In this document: positions 1 to 7,400 of the stretch, one piece after another | Layout of the letters: every line of letters starts with the position of its first letter | How positions within the stretch are numbered: position 1 is the first letter of the stretch | Assembly (NCBI RefSeq): GCF_000170895.1 | Contig: NZ_ABCS01000099.1 | Span: forward strand, 1-35,293 | Origin: Plesiocystis pacifica SIR-1 | GTDB lineage: Bacteria > Myxococcota_A > Polyangia > Nannocystales > Nannocystaceae | Reading direction: 5' to 3' | Length of the DNA: 35,293 nucleotides | The notes under the pieces: model-generated | Seen by the model: only the letters and a program-made list of their open reading frames with translations | Told to the model about the DNA's origin: nothing | Database searches by the model: none | Program-made: the position numbers and the translations under genes

Positions 1-439
1 CATCGACCGAGAAGTGGTCCTTGCTCATCAGACGGCGCGCCTGCGCCTCGGCGACCACGTGCTCGAAGAACTTGCGCGTGGCCTGGTACTCGAGCAGTCG
101 GTCTCGGTTGTCCGAGAACGCGCAGTGATCGAAGGGCGTCTCGACCATGTCCATGCCCAGAAACCAGCGAAACAGCATGTTGTAGCGCAGCTGCTCGCAC
201 AGCCGGACTTCGCTGGGGATCGAATACAGCGCCATCAGGAGCATCGACTTGAGCAGGCGCTCGGGCGGCACCGAACGCCGACCACGCTTCGAGTACATGC
301 GGTCGAAGGTCCGATCCATCCGCTTGAGAGCGGCGTCCGCGACCTCCTTGATCTCGCGCAGCGGGTGATCCTCGGGGATCTGCTCCTCGATGTTCATCAA
401 ACACAGCATCGAGGCTTGCTTCGGCTGACGGCCACGCAT
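1..439 (-). mobile_element. IS transposase, N-terminal part (IS5/IS1182-like, DUF772 domain), cut by the window edge
   Basis: An open frame read on the minus strand from an ATG at 439 runs without a stop to base 1 (about 146 residues). It begins MRGRQPKQASM and contains the hallmark of the transposase N-terminal domain PF05598/DUF772: PPERLLKSMLLMALYSI, then CEQLRYNMLFRWFLGMDM, then a conserved FDHCAFSDNRDRLL stretch, ending near SKDHFSVD. In this family a DDE catalytic domain (RNase H fold) follows and would lie to the left of the window. The protein would cut and paste the insertion sequence. Its left end cannot be seen, and no terminal inverted repeat could be recognised at the right end, which should fall near 440-500. 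The frame is intact as far as it can be read, so the element may be complete. The neighbouring integrase remnant suggests it inserted into an older mobile element. Confidence 0.85.
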
Positions 440-499
440 GACTTCGATAGATCATGCGCGGTCGTTGATGTCGAGGTCTTTTTCCGATGTCCTGCTAGT

Positions 500-772
500 T
501 GCAAGGCTTGCCCAGCCGATCACCACGTGCGCCCGGCCCTGCGTCGGGTGTGCAAGCGGGCCGGGCTGCGGCCGGTTAGCGTCCACGTGCTGCGCCACAG
601 CTTCGCGTCTCACCTGGCCATGCGCGGCGCGTCGATCAAGGTGATCCAGGAGCTGCTCGGGCACAGCGACATCAAGGTGACCATGCGCTACGCCCACCTG
701 AGCCCCGCGGCTCGCAGTCACGCGGTCGAGCTCTTGGATGGGCCGCCCGACGGCCCGGGTGGAGCACACTGA
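500..772 (+). pseudogene. Tyrosine recombinase (phage-type integrase), C-terminal catalytic fragment
   Basis: The last 90 or so codons of a site-specific tyrosine recombinase are readable. They contain HVLRHSFASHL (the H-x-x-R box), ELLGHSDIKVTMRYAHLSP (the second histidine and the nucleophilic tyrosine) and a short C-terminal tail ending at a TGA at 770-772. The upstream half, including the SAM-like DNA-binding domain and the first catalytic arginine, is missing. Just before the fragment the sequence becomes the 5' flank of the IS transposase, so the gene appears truncated by that insertion or by a later deletion. An upstream ATG exists in frame but the residues between it and about 500 do not resemble an integrase. 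The fragment lies 90 bp from the 3' end of a tRNA gene, the usual position of an integrase in a tRNA-integrated element. The exact left boundary is an estimate. Confidence 0.75.
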
Positions 773-862
773 CAGCACATGGTTGCTCTCGGCTCGAAAC
801 TCAGCCGACCGAGCCCAACCACGCGCCTCCCCAAGCCCTTGAAATGACTTAGAAAAACAAAG

Positions 863-936
863 CGCGCCCGGCTGGACTCGAACCAACGACACCCAGGTTC
901 GAAGCCTGGTGCTCTATCCAACTGAGCTACGAGCGC
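863..936 (-). tRNA. tRNA-Arg (anticodon TCG)
   Basis: On the minus strand a full 74-nt cloverleaf can be folded. The acceptor stem GCGCTCG pairs with CGGGCGC (one G-T), the D arm is GCTC/GAGC, the anticodon stem CCAGG/CCTGG encloses the loop CTTCGAA with anticodon TCG, the variable loop is five bases, and the T arm GTTGG/CCAGC carries TTCGAGT. The discriminator base is G and no CCA is encoded. It reads CGA and, with wobble, other CGN arginine codons. Its 3' end faces the integrase remnant, so it is a plausible attachment site for the vanished element. Confidence 0.96.
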
Positions 937-1056
937 GTGCGCAGCTTCTACCACAACCCCTCCACGCGGTCACCTCCCACGCCGCGCGAGTTGGCCCCAG
1001 GCGCAGCCCCCAGCTGCCTCTTGCCCTCTCCGCACCCGCGGTCTAAACACGGGCTG

Positions 1057-1809
1057 ATGCCTCGCTCCAAGCCTTCCATGCAGCTGCGCCTCGGTGGCGT
1101 TTCGACGGTGGTGTTGAGCCTGTGCGCGCTGACGGCGTGCGATGGGCCGCGGCCGGTGCCGGAGGTTCGGGTGGAGGCTCCGGTGACGCACACGCCTCGG
1201 GCCATACCCGCGCCGACGCCGGGGAGCGATGGGGCGAACAGCCCGGACGGGACGCTGCTCGACGGCTACAAGGACCGCTCGCCGAGCAAGTCGGAGGTGT
1301 ACCGGAGCTGGCAGCTGCCCTTCCAGGCCCGGGCGGCGATCGCCGAGCTGCTGATCCTGACGGCGGACGACGACCCGGAGCGGATGAAGGAGCTGTTCAC
1401 GCCCAACGCTCGCTTTGGGCTGCCAGACCGCCGCCAGATCCAGGCCCGGCCGATCTACACCGAGGACGACCCCCTGGGCCTCGAGTTCCTCACGGGCTTT
1501 CGCGGGGCGACGCAGCGCTTCAAGAAGCGGGCGACCTTCAACCTCGAGCCGCTGCCGGGCTTCGAGATGTTCGCGGCGACGGGGGCCGAGCCGGTGTGGT
1601 GCTCGTACATGTCCGACAACAAGCTCGACTACATCGGGCTGCGCCTGGTGACCTACCAAGGTGACGTGAAGATCGACTACATCGGCTTTTTCGAGGCGAT
1701 GCCGACGCAGCGCATCAACATGGCCAACGAGGGCGACCCGCCGCCGGTCATCCCCTACATGCGCACGCCGCCTTCGCTGACGCTGTCCGAGGACGCGCCG
1801 GCCGAGTAG
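1057..1809 (+). CDS. Putative lipoprotein of unknown function
   Basis: A 250-residue protein with a type II (lipoprotein) signal: basic start MPRSKPSMQLRL, hydrophobic core GVSTVVLSLCA, then lipobox LTAC with the acylated cysteine at about residue 28. A Pro/Ala-rich linker (to about residue 60) leads to a compact domain of about 170 residues (PFQARAAIAELLIL, FTPNARFGLPDRR, YIGLRLVTYQGDVKIDYIGFF). The helix-then-strands pattern loosely recalls SnoaL/NTF2-like folds, but this is weak. ATG 1057 is preferred over ATG 1078 because it supplies the positive n-region; neither has a clear ribosome binding site. It is convergent with the next gene, whose stop is 12 bp away. No function is proposed. Confidence 0.8.
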   Translation: MPRSKPSMQLRLGGVSTVVLSLCALTACDGPRPVPEVRVEAPVTHTPRAIPAPTPGSDGANSPDGTLLDGYKDRSPSKSEVYRSWQLPFQARAAIAELLILTADDDPERMKELFTPNARFGLPDRRQIQARPIYTEDDPLGLEFLTGFRGATQRFKKRATFNLEPLPGFEMFAATGAEPVWCSYMSDNKLDYIGLRLVTYQGDVKIDYIGFFEAMPTQRINMANEGDPPPVIPYMRTPPSLTLSEDAPAE

Positions 1810-1821
1810 GCCGCGGCAGCT

Positions 1822-2565
1822 TTAGAACTGACCGGCCACGCCGAGGTGCAAGCCGCCTCGGCCCGGCCCAAACGCAGGGCCCGCCGTCGGGCCGAAGTGG
1901 AGCTTCGGGACGCGTTTGTGTCGCGCCTGCTCGAGCAAGATGCGGTGTGACCAGGCCATCGCGACGTCGAAGACGAACAAGAAGGCGCCCTGAAGCACGA
2001 GCGCCTGGCCGTAGCCGCGCAGGCGCGCGTCGAGGGGCGCAGCGACCACGCCAGGATCGCTGGCGACGGCCCAGGTGGCCACGCCGGCGCCCATGTAGAC
2101 GACGTCGAGGCCGGCGTTGACCAGGAACACGAACTGAGCCCGGGTCGCCCGCTCGGCGCCCACCGCCAGGTTCACGGGCTCGCGCCGCTCCCGGGACGAG
2201 CCGACCAGACCGACGATGCCGAGCGCGAGGTTGACGGAGTTCCACGCGGCGTTGCCCTGGTGGAAAAAGCGTCGCTCGCCGGTGGTGGTGAAGTTGCCGG
2301 CGAGGCCGCCCGCGATGTTGGCCACGGACCAACCCGTGAGCGTGGCCATGCCGCCCAGGCCCAGCCCCGTGCGCCGCTGGTGGTAGCGCCGCGCGGGTCC
2401 GTCGAGGGCTCCGGTGACCTCGCTCTCCACCGCATCCTCCCCCTCACCTTCTTGGAGGCCCTCGCTCGCCTCCTCGCTCGTCCCTTCGACGCTCGAGGGG
2501 CCGACCACCGTCGCTCGTGGGGCGAGGCTCAGCGCCGCGCTCAGCAAGCTCGCCGCGACGCTCAC
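1822..2565 (-). CDS. Four-helix membrane protein (DUF6992-like)
   Basis: A 247-residue protein, start GTG at 2565. The N-terminus (SVAASLLSAALSLAPRA) resembles a signal sequence without a positive n-region, followed by a Glu/Ser-rich segment and then four hydrophobic segments: GMATLTGWSVANIAGGLAG, AAWNSVNLALGIVGLVG, FVFLVNAGLDVVYMGAGVA and ALVLQGAFLFVFDVAMAW. The FHQGNAAWNSVNL, NAGLDVVY and RGYGQALVLQGAFLFVFD motifs match what I remember of the uncharacterised DUF6992 membrane family; I could not verify this. The start codon directly follows the stop of the upstream nucleotidyltransferase-like gene and is in the same frame, so the pair is almost certainly co-transcribed and may be translationally coupled. 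If the pair is a signalling unit this would be the membrane effector, but that is speculation. The family also occurs alone in other genomes as I recall it, which argues for an independent role. Confidence 0.75.
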   Translation of the reverse strand: MSVAASLLSAALSLAPRATVVGPSSVEGTSEEASEGLQEGEGEDAVESEVTGALDGPARRYHQRRTGLGLGGMATLTGWSVANIAGGLAGNFTTTGERRFFHQGNAAWNSVNLALGIVGLVGSSRERREPVNLAVGAERATRAQFVFLVNAGLDVVYMGAGVATWAVASDPGVVAAPLDARLRGYGQALVLQGAFLFVFDVAMAWSHRILLEQARHKRVPKLHFGPTAGPAFGPGRGGLHLGVAGQF

Positions 2566-3504
2566 TCAGCTACGCTCGTTAGCGTTGGCGTTGGCGTTGG
2601 CGTTGGCGTTGGCGTTGGCGTTGGCGTGGGTGCAGGCCGAACCGAACAGCTCGAGGTCGAGGCGCTCGACGATGTCCGCGCGTGCGGTGAGGGCGTCGAT
2701 CTCGGCGAACATGGACGCGCCGTGGGCGAACCACTCGCCGAAGGGGGCGGGCAGGTGCACGCGCGGCGGATCGTGGGCCAGCCACGCGCACCACATCGCC
2801 AAGGTCGCCTGCCAAGTCGGGCCCACGCCGACGCCGTCGAAGGCAGCCGCGGCGAGGCGCTCGAGCTCGAGGCTGGTCGGCGCGCGCACGGGCTCGCGGG
2901 GCGGCCGGGCGTAGCGCCACCACTTGAGCAGGCGGATCGCGTCGTTGAAGCCGATCTTCGCGTTGAGGGACGCGGCCGAGCGGGTCCGCTTTTTGATCTG
3001 CTCGTGCTCGTGGCGGACGTTGACGGGCATGATCGAGCGGTCGGGGCTGACGTGGAACTGGCCCAGGCCGCGCACGTCGAGCACGGGGGCCAGTTCGAGG
3101 GTCGCGCGGTCCCGGCGAAAGTCCCGCTCGAGGCGCGCGCGCTCGGCTTCGAGCAAGCCCTCCGCGGCCGCGGCGAGGATCTTCTGGGCCGAGACGATCG
3201 ACGACACGGGCAGCATGCCCACGCTGATCACGAGGTCCAGGCCCTGCCCGGGGATGTCGCTCTCCCGGGACTTGAAGCGGCGCAGCGCCGTGCCCTTCTC
3301 CGTCGAGCCGGCGTAGAAAAAACCCAGCACGTCGACGCCCTGACCGTCGACGCGCTCGCGCAGGTCGTCGACGAAGCGCGCCGCCCGGGCCCGCGCGGGC
3401 CTGGGGTTGCGCGGGCGGGTGAACTCGACGAAGCGGCGCAGGCAGGCATGCGCCGCCGCTCCCGCCTCGTTGTCTCCACCCTTGGACTTGCGCTTGCCCG
3501 CCAC
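2566..3504 (-). CDS. Nucleotidyltransferase-fold protein, CD-NTase/OAS-like, with degenerate active site
   Basis: A 312-residue protein. An N-terminal helical segment precedes the NTase signature FFYAGSTEKGTAL (GS motif, residues about 62-74), then LDLVISVG (expected acidic strand), LELAPVLDVRGLGQFHVSPD (expected third-acid strand and substrate region), a basic KKRTRSAASLNAKI stretch and IRLLKWWRYARP, which matches the helix that follows the catalytic core in CD-NTases and OAS. The C-terminal half is helical. In active members the second strand reads D-x-D; here it reads G-L-D, and the third acid is Glu in LEL, so catalysis is doubtful. The last residues are an Asn-Ala dipeptide run encoded by a hexanucleotide tandem repeat. 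It is first in a two-gene unit with a membrane protein, the layout of a minimal CBASS operon. Fold assignment is by motif reading; function is inference. Confidence 0.6.
   Translation of the reverse strand: MAGKRKSKGGDNEAGAAAHACLRRFVEFTRPRNPRPARARAARFVDDLRERVDGQGVDVLGFFYAGSTEKGTALRRFKSRESDIPGQGLDLVISVGMLPVSSIVSAQKILAAAAEGLLEAERARLERDFRRDRATLELAPVLDVRGLGQFHVSPDRSIMPVNVRHEHEQIKKRTRSAASLNAKIGFNDAIRLLKWWRYARPPREPVRAPTSLELERLAAAAFDGVGVGPTWQATLAMWCAWLAHDPPRVHLPAPFGEWFAHGASMFAEIDALTARADIVERLDLELFGSACTHANANANANANANANANERS
2578..2625. repeat. Hexanucleotide microsatellite (GTTGGC)n inside a coding 3' end
   Basis: Seven perfect GTTGGC units (2584-2625) are preceded by one imperfect unit GTTAGC. On the coding (minus) strand each unit is GCCAAC, giving an Ala-Asn run of eight pairs just before the stop codon of the nucleotidyltransferase-like gene. 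Because the unit is six bases, copy-number change would lengthen or shorten the tail without shifting the frame. Confidence 0.95.
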
Positions 3505-3620
3505 GCGCTCAACCTCGACGTCGACTCCGACCCCGCTCGGGGCGCAAAAAGTCGACGCTTTGGATCATAGCAGGGAGTCGAATGGGAAGGGAACGCGACA
3601 CCACCCCACACCCAACTACT

Positions 3621-3649
3621 CAGAGACCGTGAGTAAATCACAGTCTCTG
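3621..3649. terminator. 12-bp inverted repeat, candidate terminator of the response regulator gene or operator of the downstream gene
   Basis: CAGAGACCGTGA (3621-3632) pairs with TCACAGTCTCTG (3638-3649) around a five-base loop; all twelve pairs form if one G-T wobble is allowed. It lies 66 bp after the stop of the response regulator gene and 117 bp before the start of the nucleotidyltransferase-like gene, both on the minus strand. No U-run follows on the minus strand, so it is either a factor-assisted terminator or a protein-binding palindrome for the downstream unit. Confidence 0.5.
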
Positions 3650-3660
3650 ACGATTTTAGC

Positions 3661-3706
3661 CATCGTGGACGACGCCACGCCCTCCCTGCCCCACGTCCAC
3701 GACTCA
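3661..3706 (-). repeat. Stem-loop repeat element, copy A (G-rich loop)
   Basis: Read on the minus strand, the element starts TGAGTCGTGGACG 8 bp after the TGA of the response regulator gene. The arms TCGTGGACG and CGTCCACGA (9 bp) enclose a 22-base loop with runs of four, three and three G. It shares 27 consecutive identical bases with copy B at 31882-31908, where it stands in the same relation to the kinase gene stop. The similarity continues more weakly past the second arm. It may act as a 3' UTR structure, a terminator or a dispersed repeat; the sequence alone does not tell. Confidence 0.8.
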
Positions 3707-3714
3707 GCGCTACA

Positions 3715-4377
3715 TCAGTGCTCGGCGGAGACCAGGCCGATGCGGATGGCCTGGCGGACTAGGCCGGCCACGTTGTGCACGCCGAGCTTGGCCATGATGC
3801 GGCCGCGGTGCCCCTCGATGGTCTTCACGCTCAGGCCCAGGATCTTCGCGATCTCGGGGCTCGACTTGCCCTCGCCGACGAGGGTCAGGACCTCACGCTC
3901 GCGCTTGGTCAGGCTGTCCGCGGGGTCCGGCGCCTCTTTCACGGACCGCTCGCCGCGGCTCTCTTGCAGGAGGATCTTGGCGACGGTGGGGGAGAAGAAG
4001 GCGTTTCCGCCCGCGACCTCGCGGATCGCGGTGACCAGATCGGACAGCCCCGAGCCCTTGAGCAGGTAGCCGCTGGCGCCTGCGCGGATCGCCGGGCGGA
4101 CGTACTCCTCGCCGTCGTACATCGACAAGATGAGCACCCGCGGGGCGTTGACCTTCTCGCGGATCTCCCGGGTCGCCCCGACGCCGTCGAGCTTGGGCAT
4201 GTTGATGTCCATGACGACCACGTCGGGGGCGAGGCGCTCGGCCGCCTCCACGGCCGCCCGACCGTCGGCGACTTCGCCGACCACCTCGAGGTCTTCCGTC
4301 GCGGTGAGCAGGGCCTTGAGGCCCTCGCGGACGATGGTGTGGTCCTCGACCAAGAGCACGCGGACGGTCTGAGTCAT
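3715..4377 (-). CDS. NarL/FixJ-family response regulator (orphan)
   Basis: A 220-residue two-domain regulator. The N-terminal receiver domain has the acidic pair ED (11-12), the phosphorylated aspartate in VVVMDINMP (D57), the switch Ser in LILSMYD (about 85) and the conserved lysine in GYLLKGSG (K107). The C-terminal LuxR-type HTH (about 155-215) contains LTKREREVLTLVGEGKSSPE and LGLSVKTIEGHRGRIMAKLG. It should bind DNA as a dimer when phosphorylated. No histidine kinase lies next to it. ATG 4377 is chosen over the TTG at 4386 because it gives the normal start of this family. It is transcribed alone: ileS upstream ends with a hairpin, and the 210 bp downstream hold an inverted repeat and stem-loop element copy A. 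Confidence 0.93.
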   Translation of the reverse strand: MTQTVRVLLVEDHTIVREGLKALLTATEDLEVVGEVADGRAAVEAAERLAPDVVVMDINMPKLDGVGATREIREKVNAPRVLILSMYDGEEYVRPAIRAGASGYLLKGSGLSDLVTAIREVAGGNAFFSPTVAKILLQESRGERSVKEAPDPADSLTKREREVLTLVGEGKSSPEIAKILGLSVKTIEGHRGRIMAKLGVHNVAGLVRQAIRIGLVSAEH

Positions 4378-4442
4378 CCCCTTCAACCTAGCAGGAATCG
4401 AGGGCTGTCGCGTGCGGGGAATCCAGGCGCACGACCGGGGAG

Positions 4443-4468
4443 ACCCCCCAGGTGTCGGCCTGGGGGGT
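4443..4468 (-). terminator. Perfect 10-bp hairpin downstream of ileS
   Basis: ACCCCCCAGG and CCTGGGGGGT form a perfect 10-bp stem around a six-base loop, 30 bp after the ileS stop codon. No U-run follows, so it is an atypical terminator or 3'-end stabiliser. It separates ileS from the response regulator gene. Confidence 0.6.
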
Positions 4469-4497
4469 CGGGGGATGACCGGGGGTGGGCGCGGAGG

Positions 4498-7400
4498 TCA
4501 GCCCTCGTGCCGGGCCAGGCGGAGCCACAGCTGCTCGCCGTCGATCTCTTCGCGCCCGTCCTGCGCGTCCGAGCCAGCGGTCTGCTCGACGCTCAGCGCC
4601 GCGGTCAGGGTCTCCCCCTCGACGAGGGCCCGCAGCTCCTCGCGCTCGAGCGCGCCGCTGAGCTTGCCGCCGTCCAGGCAAACCACCGTCAGAGCAATGC
4701 GATCGCTGACCTCGAGGCCCGAGCTCTTGCGCCGGTTTTGGATCCGGTTGATGAGCTCGCGGGCCAGGCCCTCCTGCTCGAGCTCGGCGCTGATGTTGGT
4801 GTCGAGGACCACGGTGATGGTCCCCTCGCTCTCGGCCACGCGCCCGGGCAGCGGCTCGCGGCGCAGGATCAGGTCGTCGGCCCCGAGGGTCTCGCCCTCG
4901 ACCTCGACGGTCCCGCCCTCGAGCACGGCGCGCAGGGCCTCGGCCTCGAGGGTCTGGATGGCCGCGGCCACGACCTTCATGCGCTTGCCGAGCTTGCGCC
5001 CGAGGACCTTGAAGTTGGCCTTGGCCGAGAGGCTGACCAGGGCGCTGTCGTCCTCGGCGATCTCGACGGCCTTGACGTTGAGCTCGGTCTGGATGTCCTC
5101 GCTAAAGCGCGCCATGGCCCCGCGGACCTCGGGGTCGCGGCTGGCGACGGTCAGCTTGGGCAGCGGCCGACGCACGCCGATGCGCTCGCCCTCGCGCAGG
5201 GCCAGGGCCAGGCCCACGACCTTGCGCGCGAGCGCGACCTGGCGCTCGAGGGCGGCGTCGATGCGCCCCTCGTCGACGCTCGGGAAGCGCTGCAGGTGGA
5301 CCGAGTCGGCGTCGGCACCGGTCGCCAAGCCCAGGTCGACGACCAGGCGCTGGTAGAGGTGCTCGCAGTAAAAGGGCAGCACCGGGGCCATGCACTTGGC
5401 GATGGTCACGAGCACGCGGTAGAGGGTCGCGTAGGCGTCCTGCTTGTCCGCCCCGGCCTCGTCCCCGCCCTTCCAGTAGCGCCGCCGGCCCCGGCGGATG
5501 TACCAGTTGTTGAGTTCGTCGCACATCTCGAGCCAGGCCGGGACCAGGTTGTCGAGGGAGTAGGCCTCGAACTCCCGGCGCATGCCGGCGACGAAGCTCT
5601 GGGTCCGCGAGAGGATCCAGCGATCGAGGTCGGCGGCGGGCTCGTGGTCCCAGACCGCGGCCGTCGGCGTCCACCCGTCGACGCGGGCGTAGGTGACCAG
5701 GAAGTTGTAGGCGTTGTGCAGGGGCAAGATCGCCGCCTTGACCATCTCGCGGACGCACAGACCCTCGGTGTCGTTCTTGTCCCGGCCAAAGCGCATGGGC
5801 TCGGCGCGGACCACCGGGCCCGAGATGAGGTAGGCCCGCAGCGCGTCGGCGCCGAAGCGCTCGACCACGCCCATGGGGTCCGGGTAGTTCTTGAGCCGCT
5901 TGGACATCTTCTTGCCGTCGGCGGCGAGGATCAGCCCGTTGACGATGACGTTCTCGAACGCGGGGCGCCCGAACAGCGCCGTCGACAGCACGTGCAGGGT
6001 GTAGAACCACCCGCGGGTCTGATCGAGGCCCTCGGCGATGAAGTTGGCCGGCAGGTTGGACTCGACGTAGTCCTTCTTGGCCGGGTCGAAGGGGTAGTGG
6101 TTCTGGGCGTAGGGCATGGAGCCCGACTCGAACCAGCAGTCGAAGACCTCGCTGACCCGGCGCATGGTCCCGCCCTCGGTGCGCGCGGACGGGAAGGTGA
6201 TGTCGTCGATGGACTCGCGGTGCAGGTCCGTGACGCTGCCGGGCTCGAGGCCAGCGAGCTGCTCGAGCTCGGCGATGGAGCCGACGCAGACCATGTCGCT
6301 GGGGTCCTCGTCGCAGCGCCAGATCGGCAGCGGCGTGCCCCAGTAGCGGTTGCGGCTGAGGTTCCAGTCCCGGGCCCCGCCCAGCCAGTTGCCGAAGCGC
6401 TTGTCGCCGACGTGGGCCGGGACCCAGCGGATCTTCTCGTTGTTCGCGGCGAGCTGCTCGCGCAGCTCCTCGACCTTCATGAACCAGGTCGAGATCGCCA
6501 TGTAGAGCAGGGGCTCGTCGGTGCGGTAGCAGTGCGGGTAGGGGTGGACGTAGGTGTCCCGATCGACGATCGACCCCTGCTCCTTGAGCTTGGCCATGAT
6601 GCCCTTGTCGGCGTCCTTGGCCCGCAGCCCCTGGAAGTCGGGGACGCGCTCGTCGAAGTAGCCGTTGAGGTCCATGGGCCGGATCAACGGCAGGCCCTCG
6701 CGCTTGCCGACCAAAAAATCGTCCTCACCAAAGGCCGGGGCCTGGTGGACGATGCCGGTGCCGCTGTCGGTGGTCACGTAGTCGGCGGACACGACCTTGA
6801 AGGCCCGGCGCGAGCCGTCTTCGTTGAGGCGCTCGTCGGCGAAGTAGGGCAGCAAGGGCGCGTAGGCGATGCCGACCAGCTCGGCGCCCTTCATGCGCCG
6901 CAGCTCCCGGGTCTCGCCGACGCGCTTGCGGGCCTGGTAGTCCTCGAGCCGGCCGGGCTCGACGTAGGCCTTCTCGCCGGTCTCGACGACCTCGATCAGC
7001 GCGTACTCGACCTCCGGGTGCACGGCCAGGGCGAGGTTGCTGGGCAAGGTCCAGGGCGTGGTCGTCCACGCCCACAGGTACGTGTTGTCCTCGCCCTCGA
7101 CGGCGAAGCGCACGGTCAAGCTCGGGTCCTGGCGCAGCTTGTGGCCGTCCTTGCCGGTCTTGGGGTTCGTCTCCTGGGGCCCCTGGGCGACCTCGAAGTT
7201 CGACAGCGGCGTGCCCAGCAGCGGCGAGACCGGCTGGACGCGGTGCCCCTCGTAGATGCGGCCTTGCTTCCACAGCTCGGCGAACACCCACCAGACGCTC
7301 TCCATGAAGGTCGCGTCCATGGTCTTGTAGTCGTTGTCGAAGTCGACCCACCGACCCATGCGCTCGACCACCGCGCGCCACTCCGAAGTAAAGCGGAGCA

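Noticed and set aside
452..892. A 146-codon minus-strand frame beginning MSLVRVQPG
   Set aside because: Its start lies inside the tRNA-Arg gene; V-R-V-Q-P-G-type peptides are a common artefact of translating tRNA.
2578..2625. The tandem repeat as a CRISPR array or iteron origin
   Set aside because: The unit is six bases with no spacers and lies inside a coding frame, without a cas or rep gene nearby.
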